Assembly: GCA_030159075.1 (NCBI GenBank)
Contig: BROG01000458.1
Span: forward strand, 62,001-126,000
Reading direction: 5' to 3'
DNA length: 64,000 nt
DNA from: Atrina japonica
Taxonomy: Eukaryota; Mollusca; Bivalvia; Pterioida; Pinnidae
In this document: positions 52,075 to 61,534 of the stretch, piece after piece
Layout of the letters: each line of letters begins with the position of its first letter
Numbering within the stretch: the stretch's first letter is position 1
Notes under the pieces: model-generated
The model's database searches: none
What the model saw: the letters and a program-made list of their open reading frames with translations, nothing else
Told to the model about the DNA's origin: nothing
Program-made: the position numbers and the translations under genes

Positions 52075-52200
52075 AATGCAGTGTTCTAATGGTAGAGTGT
52101 TCGACTCACAAGTAGAGAGAGATATACGAAATTAAAGTCCCCCGTCGGGTCTCTTGGATGAAACTTAAACCAAGGTCCCGTATCACGGTTCGTCGTAAGT
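52075..52200 (+). mobile_element. SINE family A-like fragment
   Basis: GCAGTGTTCTAATGGTAGAG (A-box-like) and TCTTGGATGAAACTTAAACC, AAGGTCCCGTATCACGG. A related head is at 60340-60420 in the same orientation. Confidence 0.6.
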
Positions 52201-52207
52201 AGTAATA

Positions 52208-52330
52208 GGCAGCTCCATGGCGGGCCATTTGAATTTTGCCGCCAGGGGGCGCTTTTTAACGGTTTTTGATGACGTCATCAGAATACTGGCTTCTGATTGG
52301 TCAATTCAAATGGCCCGCCATGGAGCCGCC
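52208..52330. repeat. 123-bp MITE with 28-bp terminal inverted repeats and a CTCF-like motif
   Basis: GGCAGCTCCATGGCGGGCCA, then TTTGAATT (52208-52235), is inverse to 52303-52330 at 27 of 28 positions. The interior holds CCGCCAGGGGGCGCT, a TGACGTCA palindrome at 52270 and ATTGG at 52296. Related sequence at 20030-20125. Confidence 0.8.
52239..52253 (+). promoter_or_regulatory. CTCF-like motif
   Basis: CCGCCAGGGGGCGCT fits 14 of 15 positions of CCASYAGRKGGCRSY. Same motif in the same context at 20058-20072. Confidence 0.45.
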
Positions 52331-52332
52331 TG

Positions 52333-52505
52333 TGACGTCATAACCGGAAGTGTGTCATACCGGAAGTGAGGTCATACCGGAAGTGAGGTCATACCGGAAG
52401 TGAGGTCATGTTGTCATGGCAATAAGGAGAAAGAGCCAATCGTTGAGCTTGGAGGCGTGTCTATGACCGGAAGTGGAAGGTAGTGGGGGCGGCCATCTTG
52501 GTTAA
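52333..52505 (+). promoter_or_regulatory. Dense TATA-less promoter-like cluster (ETS x5, CRE, CCAAT, YY1)
   Basis: CCGGAAGTG at 52344, 52360, 52377, 52394 and 52467; the first four are spaced 16-17 bases and make a small tandem array (ACCGGAAGTGAGGTCAT). TGACGTCA at 52333. AGCCAAT at 52434. GCGGCCATCTTGG at 52489 is an inverse YY1-like site (CCAAGATGGCCGC). These are named consensus sites of animal promoters; activity is inferred. Confidence 0.5.
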
Positions 52506-52539
52506 GGAGCCAATGAGAGCCTTCGTTACAAGAGGTTGG

Positions 52540-52840
52540 GGTCACGAGAGGTCGCGAGAGTTCACGAGAGGTCACGTGAGTTTGCGAGAAGTCAACGGGA
52601 AGAGAGAGAAGTTGGGTTTTTCCAGTTTTGAGCTGAGAGTGAATCTATTTTTAGAACCGAAACTTTGGGTTTTTCCAGTTTTGAGCTGAGAGTGAATCTA
52701 TTTTTAGAACCGAAACTTTGGGTTTTTCCAGGTTTGTGAAACTAGCAGTTGGTGGCGCCACCGTCGGTGAAACTAGTAGTTGGTGGCGCCACCGTCGTTG
52801 AGAGTTGTGTATCATGCGCATGCGCGAGAAGCGATAGGCT
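52540..52840. repeat. Nested short tandem repeats: CACGAGAGGT, 53-bp and 31-bp units
   Basis: Degenerate (GTCACGAGAG) at 52540-52595. A 53-bp unit (GGGTTTTTCCAGTTTTGAGC...) occurs 2.3 times at 52615-52735. A 31-bp unit (GTGAAACTAG(C/T)AGTTGGTGG then CGCCACCGTCG) occurs twice at 52736-52797. GCGCATGCGC at 52814 is an NRF1-like palindrome. Confidence 0.75.
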
Positions 52841-52889
52841 GAGCTCGATTCAAGCTTGAACTAAGACTTGTACTAAGGCTTGTAGAGTG

Positions 52890-53375
52890 ACGAGTATGTA
52901 CAAAGGGAGATCACTCTGTATAGACTTTACAGGTGAAACAAAGGGAGATTACTCTGTATAGCTTGTATGAGTAGGACTAAAGGGAGATCACTCTGTATAG
53001 ACTGTATAGGTGAAACAAAGGGAGATTACTCTGTATAGACTCTATAGGTTATACATCACTCTGTATAGCCTGTATAGGTGAAACAAAGGGAGATTACTCT
53101 GTATAGACTATAGAGATGGGACAAAGGGAGATCACTCTGTATAGACTGTATAGGTGAAACAAAGGGAGATTACTCTGTAGACTCTATAGGTTATACATCA
53201 CTCTGTATAGCCTGTATAGGTGAAAACAAAGGGAGATTACTCTGTATAGACTATAGAGATGGGGCAAAGGGGAGATCACTCTGTATAGGACTGTATACAT
53301 GAAACAAAGGGCGATTACTCTGTATAGACTATAGGGGTGGAACAAAAGGGGCGATGACTCTATATGGGGTGTATA
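52890..53375. repeat. ~37-bp tandem repeat AAAGGGAGAT(C/T)ACTCTGTATAG
   Basis: About a dozen units of AAAGGGAGATCACTCTGTAT, then AGACTGTATAGGTGAAAC, with some units shortened. The inverse sequence recurs at 57500-58490 and 60530-60650. Confidence 0.9.
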
Positions 53376-53509
53376 CACTTAACCAGAGAGGGAGGGTGGG
53401 TGGGGTAGCGAAACAGAAAGTATAGGAAGGGTAGCCCCCATCTTGGGTATGGAATCATGGGACTGACTAATCTCACGGCAGGAGTGAGAACCATAGAACA
53501 TGAAAGTTG

Positions 53510-53800
53510 TGTAACGTACTCAAAGTTTGTCAAAAGTGATCAAGTGTGTACCGTTCTCATGTTTCAAAGTTTGTCAAAGTGATCAAGTGTTTGTGTGTCG
53601 TTCTCAAAGTTTGTCAAAGTGATCAAGTGTGTACCGTTCTCATGTTTCAAAGTTTGCAACGTGTGCAACGTTCTAAGTTATGAAGTCTCAAAGTGACACA
53701 AGTGACAAAGTGACACAAGTAGTTTGTGTCGTTCTCAAAGTTTGCAGCATGTGCAACGTTCTTAGTTATGAAGTCTCATCGTGACACAAGTGACAAAACT
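53510..53800. repeat. Tandem words CAAAGTTTGTCAAAGTGATC / GTGACACAAGTGACAAA
   Basis: CAAAGTTTGTCAAA(A)GTGATCAAGTGTGTACCGTTCTCATG in about 3 units, then TCTCAAAGTGACACAAGTGA units. Partner words in inverse are at 57300-57480 and 60440-60480. Confidence 0.75.
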
Positions 53801-54297
53801 GTATGAAGTTGTTTCAACAAGTTTTTATTATTTCTTGTACTACTGTATATAAAATAAAAAAAATTAAACACTCACCCAGAGAGAGTTTTTCTGACGATGT
53901 TGACTCTTCGAGCTTCGGCTGCCAAATGAGCTCTCAGCGGTCTAACTGATCTATACTCTAGTCATGTGACTTTTTTTGAGATAATGCTATTTTTAGTGCA
54001 TGGAAAATAAAAAAACCCTATACCGATAGCAGTGGATTTTTCTTATGATGTTAACACCTCGAGGTTCAGATCTCAAATGAGTTTTTACAGGCTGAACTGA
54101 ACCTTCTCTCTAGTCACATGACTTACTATATTTAGATTTTTATCTTATGAAGTGAATACAACAAAAACACAACAATTAACCAAACACAAATAAAAATTTA
54201 ATGTTGAATATACGCGATTAAATAGTGTGTAGTCACTACGAAATTAACACAACACAAACCCTGCATACCTTTAGTGAAGGTTTCTTTTCGAATAAGT

Positions 54298-54324
54298 TGG
54301 GTGGCCCTTAAAAGGGCCGTTGGT
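54298..54324 (-). promoter_or_regulatory. Histone-type mRNA 3' stem-loop, copy 1
   Basis: On the minus strand: ACCAAC, then GGCCCTTTTAAGGGCC (54318-54303), then ACCCA. The 16-base core matches the metazoan replication-dependent histone stem-loop consensus GGYYYUUYUNARRRCC at every position, with a 6-bp stem and 4-base loop, and ACCCA is the canonical 3' flank. GAAAAGAAACC (54289-54279) about 13 bases further on fits the purine-rich histone downstream element that base-pairs with U7 snRNA. No histone coding sequence was recognised upstream. Confidence 0.75.
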
Positions 54325-54600
54325 TTTCGGGGTTAAAAACCCTGTGCTTTACAAGCACCGACAAAACACAATCTTCAGCCTTAGGGCCTCAGCTCAGCTA
54401 CACGTAGTGACGTACCATCTTAATAATCCAGTCTTCTGTTGATCATAGAACTCACACTCCTGGGACGCAATCTTTAGTTTCTTTAGGGTTTTTGTACCAG
54501 GGTTTTCAGCCTCCAGGAAAGTACTACGTTCATCACATTTGTTAAATTTTGTGTCTTCTGAAACGAATTGCGGGCGGTGAAAAACAACAGACGCGCACAG
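54324..54600 (-). ncRNA. Hypothetical short transcript between TATA promoter and histone stem-loop
   Basis: About 280 bases lie between the inferred start and the stem-loop. The first ATGs downstream of the start give frames under 20 codons; an 84-codon frame at 54648-54394 begins upstream of the TATA box and has no recognisable motif. GTGCTTGTAAAGCAC near 54350 forms a second small hairpin. Existence of the RNA is inferred from the two flanking signals. Confidence 0.3.
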
Positions 54601-54601
54601 C

Positions 54602-54690
54602 TTTTTATATGACCAGTACAGCGCACGCGACGTTCTCCGTCTCATCAACTTTGACCTCTCTGATGATTGGCTATAGAGAGCTGATGTGAA
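54602..54690 (-). promoter_or_regulatory. CCAAT + TATA promoter, left arm, facing left
   Basis: Minus strand: AGCCAATCATC (CCAAT 54670-54666), then TATAAAAA at 54609-54602 about 57 bases later. Inferred start is near 54575. It points at the stem-loop at 54298-54324, about 0.3 kb downstream. An inverted copy is at 60221-60290. Confidence 0.55.
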
Positions 54691-55707
54691 TCTATTTTTT
54701 AGAACCGAAAGTTTAGGTATTTAGGGTATTCCCCTAATGGCATGATTTCAGCTAAATAGACGTTGTTTGAACTCTTATGTTTTTAATTAGATCTTGAAAT
54801 TTACTGTCTGTACATGTTTCATAAGGTAAAAACTAGACCTATGTAATAAAAAATTCAAACACTCACCATGCTGGCAGTGGTTTTCTATTAATTCTAATGA
54901 TGTTGACACCTCGAGCTTCTGATCTCAAATGAGTACTCAGAGGCCTAATTGAGACTATTCTAGTTTTTTGTTCTAGTCATATGACTTACTTTTTACTTCT
55001 GAAATATTTTATATTTTAATGCAAGCACAATTATCTAGACCCTATCTAATAAAAAATAAAACACTCATTCATACTGCCTACTAGTAGTGGTTTTCTTATC
55101 ATTATGATGTTAACACCTCGAGGTTCAGATCTCAAATGAGTTTTCACGGACTTAACTGGACCTCTCTCTAGTCACATGACTTACTATACTTAGACTTTAA
55201 TCAAGTGAATACTTCAGTCATTACAAAAGCACAGATGAAATAAAACGTTTAATGTTGAACGAATGTACACTGATACAGTACTCAGTAGCGAGTAGCATCC
55301 TAACGATTGTCATTCTATTTTACCTAAGTAAACACACCCGAGTCGTTCGATGTCGAATGACAGTTTATTAAGTACGCTAATCTGTGTATTGGTGCATTGA
55401 AAATGCATCAAGAGTACGCGTTTTTATCTTTACAAGATCAAAATCTTACCGTGACTGACATTACAAAAATGGCGAGACCTACCATCCTGCAAGACAAGTA
55501 CAGTCAGCTGACGTCACACTAGTGCCATCAGCTGACATGTCTAAGCGGATTTCAACTCTAAATCGTTTCTGGCTTATGATCTAAATGATAGTTCGCACCC
55601 TAAGTAGTGTTTTAGTCGCTACAATATGTTAAAACTTGCTGCTACAGAATAACACAAACATACATAAAACATGCATACTTTTAGCTAAGGTTTCTTTTCT
55701 AATAAGA

Positions 55708-55732
55708 TGGGTGACCCTTAAAGGGACCGTTG
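55708..55732 (-). promoter_or_regulatory. Histone-type 3' stem-loop, degraded copy 2
   Basis: Minus strand: CAACGGTCCCTTTAAGGGTC, then ACCCA; two of 16 consensus positions differ and the top pair is lost. The following CTTATTAGAAAAGAAACCTT is nearly the same as after copy 1, so both descend from one sequence. Confidence 0.55.
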
Positions 55733-56170
55733 ATTGCTCCGAAAAGCTGAATATAAGGGAGACTCTAGTATTTTGTCGAATAGCCGTAGGTATTGTACAG
55801 GTGTTAAAAAGTGGAGGCTAAGGTCTAGTTGGTCCCTGGTGTTGTGTAGTAGGCGAAGATGGTCTAGTAAGTAATGATGGGGGTCCTACAAGAATCTATT
55901 GGCCTGTGTCGCCTTACTACAATACGTGTTCTCCATGTAAGAATGATTCTCGTGTTTCTCTCTTCGGGTTGCATATCAATGTCGGATGAGTTACCCATGA
56001 TAATGAACTAATACCGAGACTTAGACAGTACTAGTTTATATAGAGTTTATGACTTACGCTGTATACTCTGCGTTTTCTTGTGATGTGAGCTCCAGATACC
56101 AAACAAGTCACATAATCCCTGAATGGCATCTTTCTACACTCTCTTATCTTTTTTTTCTCTCTTCATTTCC

Positions 56171-56172
<2 letters not shown>

Positions 56173-56217
<45 letters not shown>
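56173..56217. repeat. (CT)n microsatellite, left arm
   Basis: About 21 CT units followed by CGCGCG and TTTCCCACATTTCTTCTCT. The inverse pair is the (GA)n at 59310-59361. Confidence 0.95.
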
Positions 56218-56219
<2 letters not shown>

Positions 56220-57299
56220 GCGCGTTTCCCACATTTCTTCTCTCTCTCTCGCGTTTCCCACATTTCTTCTCTTTCACTCCTGTTATGATTCTGTATATTA
56301 TTTGTCTTTGATTTTACACATAAACAAGAAGAAGAAATGAGTATATATATATATAGTGGTAAGAAATGTGGGAAATCAGATCAACATCGACGAATGGGTC
56401 AAATGTTAAAAATGGGAACAAGAAAGAGACAAAAGTCGGTGGGCCTAAAGACTGATTATAGTAACAGCAGTTCTGTAGTCTCCTTATCAGCATTCTAATA
56501 AAAAAGACGTATTCCCTTTGTCATCTCTGTATGCCTTACTTATTCTCTTTGTATGCCTTACTTATACTCTTTGTATATTCTGCCAGTCTCATAGAGTTGC
56601 GTAATGCACTTCTGTTTTATACCTCTAATAAGTCGTATAATTTTTTATCCTCTTTGTCACCGTATCTGTGAAGATATATACTAGATACTGTATGACCAAA
56701 CACAAGGTCAGTTTCATCAAGTCTAATACCCCGCTAAAGAGAGCTTTTGAAATAGTCTTCAGAGAATTAGTGTTGCCTTACTGTTACTATGTATAATGCA
56801 TAAGAATGAAGTAAAACACACGTATAACTTTGCACTCATAACTCTGTAACAGTCTAGAGAAAACAGGCAAAACAGTACCTTTTACACAGACCGTACTCCC
56901 TTTGTACCCTTACTTTCCTGTAACCTTACTTATTCTCTTTGTATGCCTTACATATACTCTCTATATCCCGCCCGTCTCATAGAGCTGAGTTATACACTTC
57001 TGTTTTATACCTTCTTATAAGTCGTATAATTTTATTCCTCTGTGTCACTGTATCTGTGTAGATACATAGTAGATACTCTATATATACACCTTAATAACCA
57101 ACATACAATACACAAGCAGAAGGTCATTTTCCCCTCCAGTCTAATACCCCACTAAAGAGAACTTTTGATATAGTCTGCATTGAATGATGTTTAGCAGGGA
57201 TCTCATATAAGGTATCCTAGACTTCTGTCACACTAAAAGGAATGACCTCTATAACCTATCGAACCTATTGAACTTTGAAACTTTGTAAGCTACAACATT

Positions 57300-57480
57300 G
57301 AACATTTCCATACTTCACAACTTGTTTCGCTTGTGTTACTTGTACCACTTGTGCCACTTGTGTTACTTGTGCCACTTGTGTTACGTCTGTTACTAGTGCC
57401 ACTTGTGTAACTTGTGTTACTTGTGCCACTTCTGTTACTTGTGCCACTTGTGTAACTTGTGTCTGTCACTTGTATTCCGC
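57300..57480. repeat. (ACTTGTGCC/ACTTGTGTT)n short tandem repeat
   Basis: Nine- to fifteen-base units of CACTTGTGTTACTTGTGC. Gly-Thr-Ser- or Gln-Val-Thr-rich frames over it are artefacts of the period. Confidence 0.85.
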
Positions 57481-57499
57481 ACAAACTTGTGTTTGTACC

Positions 57500-58490
57500 G
57501 CCTATAGAGTCTGTACAGAGTGATCTCCATTTGTACATACTCGTAACTCTATGAGTCTTAGTACCTATATAGGCTATACAGAGTAATCTCAATTTTGTCC
57601 TACTCATACAGGCTATACAGGCTTTGTTCCGCCTGTGGAGTCTATACAGAGTGATCTCCCTTTGTACATACTCGTCACTTTATGAGTCTTAGTACATATA
57701 CAGGCTATACAGAGTAGATATCCCATGATTCCATAGCCATGATGGCTACCCTTCCTAACCTTCCTGTTTCACTACCCATCCTCCCTTTCTGGTTTAGTGC
57801 ATACAACCCATATAGAGACATCTCCCCTAGGAGAAAATGGGGGGATTACTCTGTATAGCCTGTATAGGTACCAAGACCTACATCTATAGAGCCTATACAG
57901 AGTGATCTCCCTTTGTACATACTCGTAACTCTATGTGTCTTAGTACCAATACAGGCTATACAGAGTAATCTCCATTTTGTCCTACTCATATAGGCTATAC
58001 AGGCTTTGTTCCGCCTATAGAGTCTATACAGAGTGATATCCCTTTGTACATACTCGTCACTCTATGAGTCTTAGTACCTATAAAGCTATACAGAGTAGAT
58101 ATCCCATGATTTCATAGCCATGATGGCTACCCTTCCTAACCTTCCCGTTTCACTACCCACCCTCCCTTTCTGGTTTAGTGCATACAACCCATATAGAGAC
58201 ATCTCCCCTAGGAGAATAGGGGGATTACTCTGTATAGCCTGTATAGGTACCAAGACCTACATCTATAGAGCCTATACAGACTGATCTCCCTTTGTATATA
58301 CTCGTAACTCTATGAGTCTTAGTACCAATACAGGCTATACAGAGTAATCTCCATTTTGTCCTACTCATATAGGCTATACAGGCTTTGTTCCGCCTATGGA
58401 GTCTATACAGAGTGATCTCCCTTTGTACATACTCGTCACTCTATGAGTCTTAGTACCTATACAGGCTATACAGAGTAGATATCCCATGAT
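57500..58490. repeat. 380-bp higher-order tandem repeat, about 2.6 units
   Basis: GTAGATATCCCATGATT occurs at 57714, 58095 and 58475. Each unit contains several CTATACAGAGTGATCTCC / GGATTACTCTGTATAG words in both orientations, plus ATGGCTACCCTTCCTAACCT. Forms the centre of the palindrome. Confidence 0.85.
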
Positions 58491-58492
58491 TC

Positions 58493-58660
58493 CAATCATC
58501 GATATCTGCGGCAAATAAATTCCACCTGGCAATCATCGATATCTGCGGCAAACAGGTTTCACTTGTCAATCATTGATATCTACGGCAAACAGATTCCACT
58601 TGTCAATCATTGATATTTGCGACAAACAGATTCCACTTGTCAATCATCGAAATGGAAATG
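58493..58660. repeat. 37-bp tandem repeat, 4.5 units
   Basis: CAATCATCGATATCTGCGGC then AAACAGATTCCACTTGT, at 58493 and three or four further positions. Not a CRISPR: there are no spacers between units. Confidence 0.9.
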
Positions 58661-59307
58661 TTCAATGTTGTAGCTTACAAAGTTTCAAAGTTCAATAGGT
58701 TCGATAGGTTATAGAGGTCATTCCTTTTAGTGTGACAGAAGTCTAGGATACCTTATATGAGATCCCTGCTAAACATCATTCAATGCAGACTATATCAAAA
58801 GTTCTCTTTAGTGGGGTATTAGACTGGAGGGAAAATGACCTTCTGCTTGTGTATTGTATGTTGGTTATTAAGGTGTATATATAGAGTATCTACTATGTAA
58901 TCTACACAGATACAGTGACACAGAGGAATAATAAATTATACGACTTATAAGAAGGTATATAAACAGAAGTGTATAACTCAGCTCTATGAGACGGGCGGGA
59001 TATAGAGAGTATATGAGAGAATAAGTAGGTTTACAGAAAGTAAGGGTACAAAGAGAGATATAATCAGTCTTAGGCCCACCGACTTTGTCTCTTTCTTGTT
59101 CCCATTTTTAACATTTGACCCATTCGTCGATGTTGATCTGATTTCCCACATTTCTTACCACTATATATATATATACTCATTTTTTTGCTTCTTCTTCTTC
59201 TTCTTGTTTATGTGTAAAATCAAAGACAAATAATATACAGAATCATAACAGGAGTGAAAGAGAAGAAATGTGGGAAACGCGAGAGAGAGAGAAGAAATGT
59301 GGGAAAC

Positions 59308-59309
<2 letters not shown>

Positions 59310-59361
<52 letters not shown>
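59310..59361. repeat. (GA)n microsatellite, right arm
   Basis: Inverse counterpart of the left-arm (CT)n, flanked by GAAGAAATGTGGGAAACGCG on both sides. Confidence 0.95.
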
Positions 59362-59364
<3 letters not shown>

Positions 59365-60220
59365 AATGTGGGAAACGAGAGAGAGAGAGAGAAAGAGAAA
59401 TGGGGAAATGAAGAGAGAAAAAAAAAGATAAGAGAGTGTAGAAAGATGCCATTCAGGGATTATGTGACTTGTTTGGTATCTGGAGCTCACATCACAAGAA
59501 AACGCAGAGTTATACAGCGTAAGTCATAAACTCTATATAAAACTAGTACTGTCTAAGTCTCGGTATTAGTTCATTATCATGGGTAACTCATCCGAGATAG
59601 GGTGCGAACTTCATTTAGATCATAAGCCAGAAACGATTTAGAGTTGAAATCCGCTTAGACATGTCAGCTGATGGCACTAGTGTGACGTCAGCTGACTGTA
59701 CTTGTCTTGCAGGATGGTAGGTCTCGCCATTTTGTAATGTCAGTCACGGTAAGATTTTGATCTTGTAAAGATAAAAACGCGTACTCTTGATGCATTTTCA
59801 ATGCACCAATACACAGATTAGCGTACTTAATAAACTGTCATTCGACATCGAACGATCGGGTGTGTTTACTTAGGTAAAATAGAATGACAATCGTTAGGAT
59901 GCTACTCGAGATTCGTTCAAACATTAAACGAGAGTATAGTAAGTCATGTGACTAGAGAGAGGTTCCAGTTAAGTCCGTGAAAACTCATTTGAGATCTGAA
60001 CCTCGAGGTGTTAACATCATAATGAGAGAACAAAAAACTAGAATAGTCTCAATTAGGCCTCTGAGAAAACCACTGCCAGCATGGTCGTGAGTGTTTGAAT
60101 TTTTATTACATAGGTCTAGTTTTTACCTTATGAAACATGTACAGACAGTAAATTTCAAGATCTAATTAAAAACATAAGAGTTCAAACAACGTCTATTTAG
60201 CTGAATCATGCCATTAGATA

Positions 60221-60300
60221 GCCAATCATCAGAGTTGATGAGACGGAGAACGTCGCGTGCGCTGTACTGGTCATATAAAAAGCTGTGCGCGTCTGTTTTC
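60221..60300 (+). promoter_or_regulatory. CCAAT + TATA promoter, right arm, facing right
   Basis: CCAAT at 60222 and TATAAAAA at 60274 in sequence nearly identical to the inverse of 54595-54680. After GCGTCTGTT the match stops and GA-rich DNA follows, so the body and stem-loop present in the left arm are missing here. Confidence 0.55.
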
Positions 60301-60339
60301 AGAGAGAGAGGTTCAGAGAGAGAACCTCGAGAGCTAATG

Positions 60340-60430
60340 CATGTGCATTCTAATGGTAGAGTATAGTTCGCTGAGAGCTCACAAGTAGAAGGTCCCAGGT
60401 TCGATTTCCGGTAACGGTTCATACCAAAAA
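60340..60430 (+). mobile_element. tRNA-like SINE head in the right arm
   Basis: CATTCTAATGGTAGAGTATA and GGTCCCAGGTTCGATTTCCG are A- and B-box-like; the spacing is enlarged by a GCTGAGAGC insertion. Not a functional tRNA: no acceptor stem. Confidence 0.55.
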
Positions 60431-60949
60431 CATTTAAAAAATTGAAAACTATTCACACTTGATCACTTTTGACAAACTTTCACAAAGCGTCATCGCCCCT
60501 TTTGTTCCAATATTCGAAATCTCTATAGTCTATACAGAGTAATCTCCCTTTGTTTCACCTATACAGGCTTAAAACCTATAGTCCTCCCGTCTATACAGAG
60601 TGGAGTCTATACAGAGTAATCTCCCTTTTGTTTCACCTATACAGTCTCTTGGATGAAATCGCTTCTCGCGCATGCGCATGATACTTAAAAACTCTCAGCT
60701 CAAAACAAAAATAGATTCACTCTCAGTTCTCTCTCTTCCCGTTGACTTCTCGCAAACCCGTAACGAAGGCTCTCATTGGCTCCTTAACCAAGATCACGGT
60801 TCGATTGTAAAACCACGGTATGACCTCACTTCGGAATAGTTATGGTTATGACTGGCGGCTCCATTTTGAATACCAATCAGTGCCAGCTGATGACGTCATG
60901 CGACCGAATTATCTGTCGTATGCGGATAGTTATGCGGGGCTTTTCCTAC

Positions 60950-61140
60950 TATTCACGAAGCCTCAGACCAGTGCGAATAAACGGTGCTCGCATTCGTCAA
61001 CCAATCAGATATGAGGCGTTTAAACAATTTCAGTATTGTATTGGATCAACAGACTATGCGATAACATCCGTTGCCGATCAAAACTACTGTGATTGGATCA
61101 ATCAGACAACATCTACTCCTTATAAATATCATGTTCCCAC
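60950..61140 (+). repeat. Dispersed element E, copy 2
   Basis: Matches 49415-49600 in order. It abuts the outer edge of the palindrome and continues into CCAGGGGTTTTACCC (61155), a motif shared with 43724-43800. Confidence 0.75.
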
Positions 61141-61369
61141 TTATTGATTTACCAGGGGTTTTACCCAAAAATGGGAACATGATCATAATTATGATATAGA
61201 TGTTTTTAAGTTAGGAGTGATTTCGGTCTCATGATACCACGGGTAGGAAAGAGCATAGCGTTTTCGGACCGTGGTTTTAAGACGATGTATCACGGTATGC
61301 GAGGCATGAAAAAGAATATCCACTGCATATGTGTCAGCCAATAGCTCAGGTCAAAATTTCTGGTACTTC

Positions 61370-61430
61370 GCCTAAAGCTGGTGCCATCTCCATATCAGTA
61401 AAATTATTGGCGAGATGTGACGCAACAAAA
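61370..61430 (+). mobile_element. SINE family A 3' fragment
   Basis: CCTAAAGCTGGTGCCATCTC then CATATCAGTAAAATTATTGG resembles the family 3' domain at 30205-30260. Confidence 0.5.
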
Positions 61431-61534
61431 GGGTGATGTCAGGAATGTACCACCATAAATTTATATTTCTGAACATGTTAACATAATTACGTAACTACAT
61501 AAACTGTTTGTTTACATGTTGTTAAGGAACATTA

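Larger units (their letters stand above)
52240..60900. mobile_element. Giant imperfect palindrome / foldback element (about 8.6 kb)
   Basis: Colinear inverted pairs, outside to inside: 52260-52390 with 60830-60900; 52500-52660 with 60700-60790; 52810-52840 with 60660-60690; 52890-53380 with 60480-60650; 53510-53600 with 60430-60480; 54595-54680 with 60220-60300; 54730-54960 with 60030-60220; 55095-55190 with 59940-60030; 55310-55590 with 59600-59880; 55985-56340 with 59160-59590; 56345-56440 with 59050-59160; 56870-57290 with 58660-59040. The left arm is about twice as long, mainly from extra tandem repeats and the 55600-55975 block. The centre (57300-58660) is tandem repeats. No transposase or other protein frame. 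Boundaries are set by the outermost pairing; no target duplication could be identified. Confidence 0.85.

Noticed and set aside
54394..54648. 84-codon minus-strand frame inside the palindrome
   Set aside because: The start codon lies upstream of the inferred TATA box, no recognisable domain, and the right arm truncates it.
55741..55980. Possible decayed histone H4 tail upstream of the second stem-loop
   Set aside because: A loose resemblance near the stem needs several indels; I could not support any histone residue run.
57265..57607. Gly-Thr-Ser / Val-Thr-Gln repeat frames
   Set aside because: Produced by 9-15-base tandem repeats.
58493..58660. CRISPR-like array of 37-bp units
   Set aside because: Units are head to tail with no unique spacers, in a eukaryotic setting.
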